A stretch of 64,000 nt of DNA, from positions 1 to 64,000 of the forward strand of contig CAJXLV010000004.1 in the NCBI GenBank assembly GCA_913056185.1, in the 5' to 3' direction. Each line of letters begins with the position of its first letter. The first letter of the stretch is position 1. Made by a program: the position numbers and the translations under genes. Under the pieces are notes generated by a model. That model was not told the origin of the DNA. It saw only the letters and a list, made by a program, of their open reading frames with translations, and searched no databases. Source of the DNA: an uncultured Bacteroidota bacterium (GTDB lineage: Bacteria > Bacteroidota > Rhodothermia > Rhodothermales > Salinibacteraceae). This document shows positions 43,119 to 51,333 of this stretch, one piece after another.

Positions 43119-43733
43119 ATGCACCAGGAGACCGGCAACTCGCGAGGGGTGGGGGGGCGGAGACGGGCCGCGGCGTGGGGCTACGTGTGGGGCGTCGTCC
43201 TGATCGTAGCGGCTTGGGGGACTCTCTCCCCGGCGCACGGACAACAAAAGATTGGCTATGTGGACACCGAGGCCATCCTGGACCGCATTCCAAAGTACGC
43301 CAGCGTGCAACAACGGCTCGAAAAGCTGGAGGCGGAGTGGCGCTCGGAAATCCAGTCCCAGCGAGAAACCGTTCAGGCCCTCCGAGACGAATTTCGGGCG
43401 TCTGAACTGTTGTTCACGGAGGCGGAGCGCAAAAAGAAGCGTGCGGCCATCCAGCAAGCCCAAAAGAAGGTGCAGGAGCTCCGCAAGCGATACTTTGGGC
43501 CGGATGGGCGCCTCTATGCCCGCCAGAAAAAACTGATGCGCCCGATCCAAGAGCGCATTCTCACGGCGGCCGAAGAGGTGGCCACCGAGGAGGGCTACGA
43601 CTACATCTTTGACAAAAGCGAGAAGGTGCTCTTTCTGTACGCCCGCGAGCAGCACAACCTGAACGATGAGGTGCTGGAGGCGCTTGGCGTGACCCTCAAC
43701 GAAGACAACCAACGCACCAACGATGGCTCTTGA
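43119..43733 (+). CDS. OmpH/Skp family periplasmic chaperone (first copy)
   Basis: 204 residues. A signal region WGYVWGVVLIVAAWGTLSPAH ends HGQ. Then QQKIGYVDTEAILDRIPKY starts the Skp/OmpH domain: a short strand followed by a long charged coiled coil (about 65-150), then YDYIFDKSEKVLFLYA as the body. Skp holds unfolded outer-membrane proteins and delivers them to BamA, whose gene is just upstream. The pair of ompH genes after bamA is typical of Bacteroidota. The start ATG at 43119 gives an N-region of about 20 residues, long but acceptable. Confidence 0.88.
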   Translation: MHQETGNSRGVGGRRRAAAWGYVWGVVLIVAAWGTLSPAHGQQKIGYVDTEAILDRIPKYASVQQRLEKLEAEWRSEIQSQRETVQALRDEFRASELLFTEAERKKKRAAIQQAQKKVQELRKRYFGPDGRLYARQKKLMRPIQERILTAAEEVATEEGYDYIFDKSEKVLFLYAREQHNLNDEVLEALGVTLNEDNQRTNDGS

Positions 43734-43950
43734 CCCTCCCTGCCCCAAAGCGGACCCCGCAGTCTTGTGGCCTCGTCCCCCCCTTTCGCCTTCGAAGCCC
43801 CTTTGAAGACTCCAGTCCCCAAAAACCCCGATTTCTTTGCAGCACGCCCCCCCGAGGGTTCCTGGCGGCACCGAGGCTGCGCACTGTATGCACGGCACTC
43901 GGCGGGCCGCTCCTTCTTCCGTTGACAACGATCTTCCCACTCACGTACCC

Positions 43951-44556
43951 ATGGCTATGTCAAAACGAGCGCTTCCTCTCCTCGCCCTCCTGCTACTGGT
44001 CGCAACTGTGGGGGAGACCCCCGCACAGGCCCAGCGCCTCGGCTACGTCGACCAGCAAGCGGTGTTGTTTAGCATGCCGGGCATGCAGGACGTACAGCAG
44101 CAGATGCAGAAAGAGGTGCAGGCGCAGCAGCGAGAGCTCCAGCAGAAGCGCCAAGAGTTTCAGCAGCAGGTGGAGCAGTTTCAGCAGCAGCAGTCGCTTC
44201 TGGAGGACTCTGCACGCGCCGAGCGCCAGCGAGAGCTCCAGCAGCGCCAGCGGGAGCTCCAGCAGTCCACCCGCCGGCAGCAGCAGCAGTTGCAGCAGGA
44301 ACGCCAGGAACTGATGCAGCCCCTTCTCGAAAAGCTGCAGGGGGCCATCGACAAGGTCTCGGCGCAGCAGAACCTGGAAGCAGTTTTCCGGAGCGAGGTG
44401 CTGCTCTACGACGACCAGACCAGCGACCAGGTGGTCGATATTACCCGCGATGTGGCCAGTGAGCTCGACATTTCCCTGTCGCAAACCCCCGGGGAGCCGT
44501 CGCCCACCCTCGACCAGCAAGTGCCGCCTGGGGGTGCCGGCGGCGGTGGACAGTAG
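43951..44556 (+). CDS. OmpH/Skp family periplasmic chaperone (second copy)
   Basis: 201 residues. The signal peptide MAMSKRALPLLALLLLVAT ends AQA. LGYVDQQAVLFSMPGMQDVQ opens the OmpH domain. The coiled coil at about 60-145 is extraordinarily glutamine-rich, with repeated Gln-Gln and Arg-Glu-Leu-Gln units, and DNA there is built on CAG codons. The body strand AVFRSEVLLYDDQTS follows. The tail ends GGAGGGGQ. The ATG at 43951 was chosen over an upstream frame start at 43837 because it opens the signal peptide. It is 217 bp after the first copy. Confidence 0.85.
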   Translation: MAMSKRALPLLALLLLVATVGETPAQAQRLGYVDQQAVLFSMPGMQDVQQQMQKEVQAQQRELQQKRQEFQQQVEQFQQQQSLLEDSARAERQRELQQRQRELQQSTRRQQQQLQQERQELMQPLLEKLQGAIDKVSAQQNLEAVFRSEVLLYDDQTSDQVVDITRDVASELDISLSQTPGEPSPTLDQQVPPGGAGGGGQ

Positions 44557-44610
44557 CGCTCTCGTGCCGGGCGGGGAGGGCCGCCCTCGACATTGCCAGA
44601 CAATTTGCCT

Positions 44611-44646
44611 CCAGCCCCCTGCCCACTTCCAGCCCCCTGCCCACTT
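44611..44646. repeat. 18-bp tandem repeat abutting the panB start codon
   Basis: CCAGCCCCCTGCCCACTT is repeated perfectly at 44611-44628 and 44629-44646. The second unit ends at the base before the panB ATG (44647), so the whole translation initiation region is made of repeat. Confidence 0.95.
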
Positions 44647-45480
44647 ATGGCTGACCAGTCCTCTCCGCCCGACGTGGCGGACGTGCCGCGTGTGACCACC
44701 AAGACGGTTCAGGAAATGAAGGAGGCGGGCGTCCCCATCGCCATGCTCACCGCGTACGACTACACCTCCGCCCGGATTTTTGACAGCGCCGGGGTCGACG
44801 TACTGCTCGTGGGCGACTCGGCGGCCAACGTAATGGCCGGGCACGAAACCACGCTTCCCATGACGCTGGACCAGATGATTTACCACGCCCAGTGTGTGGT
44901 GCGCGGCATCGATCGTGCACTCGTGGTCGTGGATCTGCCGTTTGGGGCGTACCAGGGCGATTCGAAAGAAGGCCTGCAGTCGGCCATTCGGGTGATGAAG
45001 GAGGCGGGTGCCCACGCGGTGAAGCTGGAGGGCGGGGCGGCGGTTACCGACAGTGTGGAGCAAATGGTGACGGCCGGCATCCCGGTAATGGGACACCTCG
45101 GCCTTACGCCCCAGAGCATTTACAACTTTGGGACGTACCAAGTGCGGGCGGAGGCCGAGGAAGAAGCCCGCCAACTCCGCAAGGATGCCCAGCGCCTTGA
45201 AGAGGCGGGCTGCTTTGCCCTCGTCCTCGAAAAAATTCCCGCGGCCCTCGCCCGCGAGGTCACGGCGTCGCTTTCGATCCCGACCATCGGGATTGGAGCG
45301 GGCGATCAGACCGACGGCCAAGTCCTCGTCTCACACGATGCGCTGGGCCTTTCCACCGACTTCAACCCGCGCTTCGTTCGCCGCTACGCGCACCTCAGCG
45401 ACACCATTGCCGATGCCGTCGGCGCCTACGTGGCGGACGTCCGAACCCGGTCGTTCCCCGCCGAGGACGAAAGCTACTGA
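44647..45480 (+). CDS. panB: 3-methyl-2-oxobutanoate hydroxymethyltransferase
   Basis: 277-residue PanB, the first step of pantothenate synthesis, transferring a hydroxymethyl group from methylene-THF to 2-oxoisovalerate. Mg-site motifs are [19 protein letters not shown] (about 53-71) and [17 protein letters not shown] and [18 protein letters not shown] are family signatures. The length is standard. The ATG at 44647 follows directly on an 18-bp tandem repeat and has no recognisable Shine-Dalgarno. It sits 90 bp after the second ompH and 48 bp before surE. Confidence 0.96.
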   Translation: MADQSSPPDVADVPRVTTKTVQEMKEAGVPIAMLTAYDYTSARIFDSAGVDVLLVGDSAANVMAGHETTLPMTLDQMIYHAQCVVRGIDRALVVVDLPFGAYQGDSKEGLQSAIRVMKEAGAHAVKLEGGAAVTDSVEQMVTAGIPVMGHLGLTPQSIYNFGTYQVRAEAEEEARQLRKDAQRLEEAGCFALVLEKIPAALAREVTASLSIPTIGIGAGDQTDGQVLVSHDALGLSTDFNPRFVRRYAHLSDTIADAVGAYVADVRTRSFPAEDESY

Positions 45481-45528
45481 GGCGCTGTGTTCCCCACGCC
45501 ATTCCGTTCAGAGCTTCACTGTGCACCG

Positions 45529-46353
45529 ATGAGCGTCTCTCCGTCCGGCGATTCGCCCCGCATTCTGTTGTGCAATGACGACGGCATTCATGCCCCCGGC
45601 ATCCGCTCCCTGGCTACGGCCCTGGACGGCGTGGGCGAGCTGTTCGTGGTGGCCCCCACTACGGAGCAAAGTGCCGTTGGGCACGCCATCACCGTGCGCG
45701 ATCCCGTCCGGGCCCACAGCATTGAGTTTGAAGTGCCGTCGGGCCCCGTGCCGGCCTGGGGCGTTACGGGCACGCCGGCCGACAGTGTGAAGCTGGCCTG
45801 CCACCAGCTCCTGGACGCACCGCCCGACCTGGTGGTGAGCGGCATCAATCAAGGCCCCAACACTGCAGTCAACGTGCTGTATTCCGGCACGGTCAGCGCG
45901 GCCACGGAGGCCTCCATCCTGGGACTGGACGCCATTGCGGTGTCTCTGTGCGACTGGTCGGCCCCGCAGTTTGAGGCGGCGGGGCGGTGGGCGCGCCGCA
46001 TCGCGACGTGGGCCCTCGGGCACGGCCTGCCTCCAGGGGTGCTGCTCAATGTGAATGTACCTGCCCGGCCCCACGAAGAGATCGAGGGCGTTGCGCTGAC
46101 GCGCCAGGCCCGCTCGCGGTGGGAGGAAGGCTTTGATCGCCGCACCGACCCGGCCGACCGGCCGTACTACTGGCTGGCGGGCACTTTTGTCAACTTGGAC
46201 AACGGACAGAAGACGGACCTCTCGGCCATTGAACGAGGGTACGTTTCCGTCACGCCCATCCAGCACGACATGACGGCCTACGATGCGTTCGACAGCCTTG
46301 CGGACGGCGACTGGGACGTGTCGTTTCAGGATGACGCGACGCCCGAGGCGTAG
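45529..46353 (+). CDS. surE: 5'/3'-nucleotidase SurE
   Basis: 274-residue metal-dependent phosphatase of the SurE family, acting on nucleoside monophosphates. The metal motif is [13 protein letters not shown] (Asp17 and Asp18 area). [16 protein letters not shown] and [20 protein letters not shown] contain the Ser and Asn metal ligands. The end has [15 protein letters not shown], the family C-terminal strand. The ATG at 45529 begins [11 protein letters not shown]. It is 48 bp after panB and converges on mscS. Confidence 0.95.
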   Translation: MSVSPSGDSPRILLCNDDGIHAPGIRSLATALDGVGELFVVAPTTEQSAVGHAITVRDPVRAHSIEFEVPSGPVPAWGVTGTPADSVKLACHQLLDAPPDLVVSGINQGPNTAVNVLYSGTVSAATEASILGLDAIAVSLCDWSAPQFEAAGRWARRIATWALGHGLPPGVLLNVNVPARPHEEIEGVALTRQARSRWEEGFDRRTDPADRPYYWLAGTFVNLDNGQKTDLSAIERGYVSVTPIQHDMTAYDAFDSLADGDWDVSFQDDATPEA

Positions 46354-46383
46354 CGCCTGTGCACGGGGCAACCCGGGGAGGCG

Positions 46384-47409
46384 TTAGGGGCCGGAGGCAC
46401 CGCCTGCAGGGGCGGACGGCTTGAGGCGAGTGCCGTCAAAGGCTTTTGCCTCGTCCAGAAAGAGTTGGCGATGAGGGAAGGGAATCTCGATGTTTGCGTC
46501 GCGCAGCCGCTCGCGTACCTTCTCCGTGTATTCCCATCGCATGGGCATCTCCTGGCTGGGCTCCCGGATGTAAAAGCGCAACGACATGTCGACGCTCGAA
46601 TCGTTCATCGCCGTGACCACCGCCGTCGGCGTAGGCTCGGGCAGGATGCGATCGTCATCTTCGACAATGGGAAGCAGCACGGCCCGGGCCTCGTCTGGGT
46701 GCTCCTTGTACGCAATGCCAAACGGGATGTCGAGGCGCAGCACATTGCGCTTCGTATGGTTCATCACCCGCTGCGTAATCATCTGCGTGTTGGGAAGGAC
46801 CATGATGCGGTTGCGAACGGTGCGGAGACGGGTCGAGCGGAGCGTAATCTCGTCCACCTGCCCGTACTGATCGTCGATCTCGATGTAGTCGCCCACGCGG
46901 AACGGCTTGTCCACAAGCACCGTCACGCCGGCGATGAAATTCTCCAGCGAGTCGCGCGCAGCAAATCCGGCGACGATGCCCGCAATGCCGAGCCCCCCGA
47001 TGAGGACCGCCACGTTTACGCCCAGTTGGTCCAGCACCACGGTGCCGATGAAGAAGAACGACACCACCCGGAAGGTCTTGAGAAGAAGGCTCTGAAGCCC
47101 CGGCTCAATGCTTTCGCTGCGGTCCAGCGCGCGCTCGAGGGTCATCGACAGGAGGCGGTACAGGACAAACAGGAGCAGAAACGCGGCGAGCGACTGCAGC
47201 CCGCGTTCCGTAAAGAGCCCAAACAGATACAGGGCTGAAGAGGTGAGGTGGTCGTACAGCGCGTTCCAGTTGCCGTTGAGCAAGAGACGAAGGCCCTCAC
47301 TGAACGCATTGCTGAACTGATCGACGGCCTGGTTGACGCTGCGTGCCGCCGCCGTTGTGGAGTCCTGGGGCGGCGGAGACTGCTGGAGAGGAGACTGAGG
47401 GGACACCAT
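46384..47409 (-). CDS. mscS: MscS family small-conductance mechanosensitive channel
   Basis: 341 residues. It has a soluble N-terminal stretch of about 60 residues, three transmembrane helices (about 65-85, 115-135, 138-160) and the pore helix region NVAVLIGGLGIAGIVAGFAARDSLENF. The beta-domain motifs RVGDYIEIDDQYGQVDEITLRSTRLRT and VLPNTQMITQRVMN follow, written here as separate motifs. The C-terminal domain ends FPHRQLFLDEAKA. It is an osmotic safety valve, relevant for a halophile facing dilution. The ATG at 47409 (MVSPQSPLQQ) is preferred to one at 47496. Confidence 0.93.
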   Translation of the reverse strand: MVSPQSPLQQSPPPQDSTTAAARSVNQAVDQFSNAFSEGLRLLLNGNWNALYDHLTSSALYLFGLFTERGLQSLAAFLLLFVLYRLLSMTLERALDRSESIEPGLQSLLLKTFRVVSFFFIGTVVLDQLGVNVAVLIGGLGIAGIVAGFAARDSLENFIAGVTVLVDKPFRVGDYIEIDDQYGQVDEITLRSTRLRTVRNRIMVLPNTQMITQRVMNHTKRNVLRLDIPFGIAYKEHPDEARAVLLPIVEDDDRILPEPTPTAVVTAMNDSSVDMSLRFYIREPSQEMPMRWEYTEKVRERLRDANIEIPFPHRQLFLDEAKAFDGTRLKPSAPAGGASGP

Positions 47410-48017
47410 GGCGAAAAACGACTGTAAAGGAGGGGGCCAAGGGAGAAAGGGGGCACGGAAATCGGGGGCGTGGCACGTCCTCACACGCGCGAACAACCCT
47501 ACGATTAAAGGTTGAGAAGCTGTTTGGCGGATTGACTATGGCCTACGACTTCGCGGATCTTGTGCAACCCTGGGACTACTCGGTCACTCCATTCCCAGCG
47601 CAGAATGGGTTCTGCACCCGCCCGGTAGCGCCGCTACAGGGCTCGTCCGTCGCTTCGCTCGTGTCGGCTGAATATCCATCCCCCAAACAGCTTCTGAAGA
47701 CTGAGGGCGCAGAACGCCCCTGACCTTTCGTCGTGGGATGAATGCGCGGGTAAATCCAGCGATTTGGTTTGCGCTTCGCATCCTGTCTGACGGGGCAAGC
47801 GGCAATGCGGAGCCTGAAACGCTCCCGACCGCGCTTTTCAGGCTCGCTCCAAGGGGCGGTCGTACCCAAGCCTCCCCGGCCGAAGCAAAGAAGGATCTTG
47901 GGGTGGACAAACCGCCCAAGAATCCCCCGGTCTTTTAGGGGCGTGAATGCTTCGCATTTGTCGTGAGAGTGTCAAACGCACGCACAAACGGACCGGAGAA
48001 GGGAGGCGCGTGCACAG
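47410..48017. other. gene-free stretch with strong hairpin, possible IS200/IS605 remnant
   Basis: About 600 bp between mscS and folD. No open frame has recognisable similarity. A three-helix hairpin lies at 47736-47783. A small hairpin AATGC-TTC-GCATT lies at about 47947-47959. A plus-strand frame between (47738-47938) has a Pro/Glu tail of the kind seen at TnpB C-termini, but this is weak. The region may be a decayed IS200/IS605-type element or a structured RNA. Confidence 0.35.
47736..47783 (+). ncRNA. three-helix imperfect hairpin (structured RNA or transposon end)
   Basis: GGATG (47736-47740) pairs with CATCC (47779-47783). GCGC (47744-47747) pairs with GCGC (47771-47774). AAATC (47752-47756) pairs with GATTT (47761-47765) over a 4-base loop. 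Three coaxial helices with small internal loops make a 48-nt stem-loop. It is not followed by a T-run. Its identity is unknown. Confidence 0.35.
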
Positions 48018-48914
48018 CTATGCGTGTGCAGCGTGCAGGCGAGCGGCCTGCAGGGTATTTTTGAGGAGCATGGCCCGCGTCATGAGGCCGACGCCACCGG
48101 GCACGGGGGTGATATGGGCAGCCTTGGGCCGCACCTCCGCAAAGTCCACGTCGCCCACAAGCCGGTAGCCGCGCTCCGCCGAGGGATCGTCCACGCGGTT
48201 GATGCCCACATCGATTACGACTGCGCCTTCCTTCACCATGTCTGCGTCGATAAAAGCCGCCTGTCCGGCGGCGGCCACGAGCAGGTCGGCGCGGCGGGTG
48301 TGCGCGGCCAAGTCGCGGGTACGGCTGTGGCAGACGGTGACCGTGGCGTTGGCCGTGCGCCGCAGCAGAAGGGCGGCGAGGGGTTTCCCGACGATCGTGG
48401 ACCGCCCCACAATGACGGCGTCCATGCCTTCGGGGTCGATCTCGGAGCGAGACAGCATCTCCAGGATGCCGAAGGGAGTGGCGGGGATGTACCGGGGCGT
48501 TCCGCGGAGCAGGCGGCCCAGGTTTTCAGAATGGAACCCGTCGACGTCCTTGGAGGGAGCGACGGCGTCAATGACCGTGTGTTCGTCCATGTGGTCGGGC
48601 AGGGGCAGTTGCACCAGAATGCCGTCCACCGAGTCATCTGCGTTCAGGGCATGTACGCGCTCCAGCAGGGCGTCCTGCGACGTATCGGCGTCGAGGTGGT
48701 ACGTGTTGGTGTCGATGCCTACCTCGGCGGCGTCTTTTTCTTTGCCGCGCACGTAGGCCAGGGAGGCCGGGTTGTCGCCGACCAGCACAGCGGAAAGGAA
48801 CGGAGCGCGGTGCCCCTCGTCGGTCCACGCCTGGATGTCGGCGCGAACGTCGTCGCGCACGGCCTGCGCCAGGGCACGGCCGTCGAGGAGGGAAGAAGAG
48901 GCGTCGTCGGTCAT
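48018..48914 (-). CDS. folD: methylenetetrahydrofolate dehydrogenase / cyclohydrolase
   Basis: 298-residue bifunctional FolD, converting methylene-THF to 10-formyl-THF with NADP. The catalytic Tyr-x-x-x-Lys is in LAYVRGKEKDA. VDGILVQLPLPDHMDE and PSKDVDGFHSENLGRL are substrate motifs. VGRSTIVGKPLAALLL is the nucleotide site and ITPVPGGVGLMTRAML the C-terminal signature. Length is standard. A well-spaced -33/-7 promoter lies at 48958-48988, 44 bp upstream of the ATG. It is divergent from asd. Confidence 0.96.
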   Translation of the reverse strand: MTDDASSSLLDGRALAQAVRDDVRADIQAWTDEGHRAPFLSAVLVGDNPASLAYVRGKEKDAAEVGIDTNTYHLDADTSQDALLERVHALNADDSVDGILVQLPLPDHMDEHTVIDAVAPSKDVDGFHSENLGRLLRGTPRYIPATPFGILEMLSRSEIDPEGMDAVIVGRSTIVGKPLAALLLRRTANATVTVCHSRTRDLAAHTRRADLLVAAAGQAAFIDADMVKEGAVVIDVGINRVDDPSAERGYRLVGDVDFAEVRPKAAHITPVPGGVGLMTRAMLLKNTLQAARLHAAHA

Positions 48915-48957
48915 GAGGCGGGAAGCAGTTCAAAAAGCGGGAGGAGACGAGGGCCTT

Positions 48958-48988
48958 GTAACGTACAAAATGCCGCGTCGGTCGCAAA
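48958..48988 (-). promoter_or_regulatory. candidate folD promoter
   Basis: On the minus strand TTTG (48985-48988), 19 bp, then TACGTTAC (48958-48965) matches the Bacteroidetes -33/-7 layout (TTTG-N19-TAnnTTTG-like). The -7 box is part of a TTGTA-ACG-TACAA inverted repeat (48956-48968). The folD start is 44 bp downstream. Confidence 0.5.
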
Positions 48989-49212
48989 CAGTCCCCCACG
49001 AAGAACGTGGAACCATTGCTGCCCATAGGAGCCAAAAAAGTAGAGCCACCGGGCCCAGGCACCGTCGGAGGCCCGTGGCACCGAGAAGAGAAAAGAGGAA
49101 CACGTCTGAACCCTGGACAGTTGCAGAGCGCGCCGTTTCGGAACGGCCCGGTAGCGGTGGCGGTGCCTCGCAGCCCCGTCTCAGATCCTTCGCACGTACT
49201 CTCGGAGCGTTC

Positions 49213-50304
49213 ATGGACGAACATGCGTATCGCGTTGGTATTCTTGGTGCCACCGGGGCCGTTGGGCAGACGTTTATCCGCCTGCTGGCCGACCACCCGT
49301 GGTTTTCGGTAACGTCCGTGGCGGCGTCCCAACGCTCGGCGGGGAAGCCCTATCGCGAGGCCGCCAACTGGCTCAGCGGCGCCCCCATCCCCGCGCCCGT
49401 CGCCTCCCTGGAGGTGCAGCCCACCGAGCCGTCCGCCCTGGACTGCGACTTCGTGTTTTCTGCGCTTGACTCCTCGGTGGCAGGCGGCATCGAGCAAACC
49501 TTTGCGGAAGCGGGCGTGCCGGTGGTCTCCAACGCCAAAAACCATCGCATGCACGAACGCGTGCCGCTCCTCATCCCCGAGGTCAATCCCGAGCACCTGG
49601 CGCTCATTGATACGCAAGGGTGGAGCGCGGACGGCTTCATCGTCACCAACCCCAACTGCTCCACCACCGGACTCATCTGTGGGCTACGGCCCCTCATGGA
49701 CGCATTCGACGTGGAGGCGGTGCAGGTAACGATGCTGCAGGCCCTCTCTGGGGCGGGCTACCCGGGCGTACCCTCGCTCGACGCGGTGGGCAACGTGATT
49801 CCCCATATCGGCGGGGAAGAGGACAAGCTGGCCACGGAGCCGCGCAAGATTTTGGGGACGCTGGAGGGCGAGGACATTGCCCCGGCGGACCTGACGCTGA
49901 GTGCTCAGTGCACCCGCGTGCCAGTGCGCAATGGCCATCTCGCGTGCGCCTCGGTCCGGTTTCGGGGCGACGTGGACGCTGAGGCGGTGGGAGACGTACT
50001 CCGGACGTACGAGGCGCCGGCCGGAACGGAGACACTTCCCAGCCGCCCCGATCCGTTCGTGCAAGTGCTCGATACCCCTGATGCGCCTCAGCCGCAGCGC
50101 CACGTGAAAGCGGGCGGCGGCATGACGGTCTCCGTCGGCCGCATCCAAGATTGTCCCGTGAACGACGTCAAGTTCGTCCTCCTCTCGCACAACACTGTGC
50201 GCGGCGCGGCCGGCGGGGCCATCCTCAACGCCGAGCTGCTGGCGTCGGAGGGCTATCTGGCCGAGGCGCAGGCCGAGCCGCCGACGGAGCCCACCGGAGC
50301 GTAG
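49213..50304 (+). CDS. asd: aspartate-semialdehyde dehydrogenase, archaeal/fungal type
   Basis: 363-residue ASADH, reducing aspartyl phosphate to the semialdehyde for Lys, Thr, Met and diaminopimelate. VGILGATGAVGQTFIRLL binds NADP. The catalytic cysteine is in TNPNCSTTGL. SAGKPYREAANWL, LIPEVNPEHLALI and ALSGAGYPGVPSLDA match the archaeal/fungal branch rather than the enterobacterial or common gram-negative branches. The ATG at 49213 fits the N-terminus. It follows a 298-bp gap from divergent folD and precedes an acetyltransferase by 71 bp. Confidence 0.94.
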   Translation: MDEHAYRVGILGATGAVGQTFIRLLADHPWFSVTSVAASQRSAGKPYREAANWLSGAPIPAPVASLEVQPTEPSALDCDFVFSALDSSVAGGIEQTFAEAGVPVVSNAKNHRMHERVPLLIPEVNPEHLALIDTQGWSADGFIVTNPNCSTTGLICGLRPLMDAFDVEAVQVTMLQALSGAGYPGVPSLDAVGNVIPHIGGEEDKLATEPRKILGTLEGEDIAPADLTLSAQCTRVPVRNGHLACASVRFRGDVDAEAVGDVLRTYEAPAGTETLPSRPDPFVQVLDTPDAPQPQRHVKAGGGMTVSVGRIQDCPVNDVKFVLLSHNTVRGAAGGAILNAELLASEGYLAEAQAEPPTEPTGA

Positions 50305-50375
50305 TGCCTGCTCCGCCAGACGTTCCCCCTCGTGCTCCTCGTCCGCGTTCTCTCCTTCCACGTTCTTCTCCTCCC

Positions 50376-50900
50376 ATGTCCTACCCGGATGTTCGCCGTG
50401 CGCAGCCCGCTGATCAGCACGCTGTAGGAACGATGTGGGAGCACCTGCTAAGCGAGCAGGAGGCAGTAGAACATCGATTCGAACAAGCAGACGACGCTCG
50501 GGCCCGATGGGACAATGATTATGCGGTGTGGCTGGAGGATGAGACCTACCGCATTTTTGTGGCAGAGGCCGACGGCGACCTGGCCGGTTTTGCGACGGCG
50601 CACCGATGGGGCCCGCCGCCCATCTACGCCGAAAGCTCGGAGGTCTATCTGGATGAGCTCTACGTGCGCCCCGACGCCCGCCGACAAGGGCTTGGGACGC
50701 AGCTCGTCGCGGCAGTGCGCGACTGGTCGGACCGGCTGGGCACTCGCCGCCTCCGCCTGAGTGTCCTCGCCCGCAACAAGACTGGGCGCGCCTTTTGGGC
50801 GCAGCAGGACGCACAGCCCCTCACCATGACGCTCACCATTGAGCAGCAAGCGGCGCAGAACGACGAAGACGACGAAGGATCCAAAAAGATCGGGTTTTGA
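50376..50900 (+). CDS. GNAT family N-acetyltransferase
   Basis: 174 residues with a GNAT fold. The acetyl-CoA loop is VRPDARRQGLGTQLV (motif A, R/Q-x-x-G-x-G/A), preceded by EVYLDELY. Motif B is LRLSVLARNKTGRAFW. The C-terminal 20 residues are very acidic. Substrate unknown. The gap to the upstream asd is 71 bp, so co-transcription is possible. tRNA-Gly follows after 46 bp on the same strand. Confidence 0.85.
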   Translation: MSYPDVRRAQPADQHAVGTMWEHLLSEQEAVEHRFEQADDARARWDNDYAVWLEDETYRIFVAEADGDLAGFATAHRWGPPPIYAESSEVYLDELYVRPDARRQGLGTQLVAAVRDWSDRLGTRRLRLSVLARNKTGRAFWAQQDAQPLTMTLTIEQQAAQNDEDDEGSKKIGF

Positions 50901-50946
50901 CGGAACGCCTGCACAGCGGCCGCGTCTTAACCTGTGCAATTACGAA

Positions 50947-51022
50947 GCGGGCGTAGCTCAGCGGCTAGAGCATCTGCTTGCCATGCAGAAGGTCGTGGGT
51001 TCGAATCCCATCGCCCGCTCCA
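50947..51022 (+). tRNA. tRNA-Gly (anticodon GCC)
   Basis: The acceptor GCGGGCG (50947-50953) pairs with CGCCCGC (51012-51018), discriminator T is at 51019, and CCA is encoded at 51020-51022. The D-arm contains AGCTCAGCGGCTAGAGC. The anticodon stem TCTGC/GCAGA encloses loop TTGCCAT with anticodon GCC. The T-loop GTTCGAATC is intact. A terminator follows at 51044-51075. Confidence 0.96.
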
Positions 51023-51333
51023 CTTCCCAGATCGGTGCCCCGAGGCCCCGCCTTCGTCAAGAAAGCGGGGCTTTTCGTATGGAGAAGGCTCGTGTCGAGA
51101 AGGTTCCCTTCTCCGCTCCACGTTTGGGGGTTGCGCGGCTATTCAGACCGGTCAGGCACCCCTTCGCCGGCCTGCAACTGGGCATTTGAGGGTCTCGCAT
51201 GGGGCGGCCGATGCCCCCCCCCGATGTCACAGGACGGATGCTGTAGACCGGATGTGAATGGGCTGATCGTGACGTTGGGCGGCTTCGAATCCGCAGCGTG
51301 CATGGTCGTGAAGTCGACCCATACCGGCCACCC
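51023..51333. other. gene-free stretch after tRNA-Gly
   Basis: Apart from the terminator at 51044-51075, nothing recognisable is seen in the 311 bp before the pckA stop codon. A second imperfect hairpin with GAGAAGG/CCTTCTC arms lies at about 51080-51115. No open frame looks coding. Confidence 0.5.
51044..51075 (+). terminator. Rho-independent terminator of tRNA-Gly
   Basis: GCCCCGC (51045-51051) pairs with GCGGGGC (51065-51071) over a 13-base loop, followed by TTTT at 51072-51075. A G-T pair extends the stem. It lies 22 bp after the tRNA. Confidence 0.8.

Noticed and set aside
51080-51330. Possible tRNA-associated integration site after tRNA-Gly
   Set aside because: Only a short CGCTCCAC similarity to the tRNA 3' end is seen, no integrase and no longer direct repeat.
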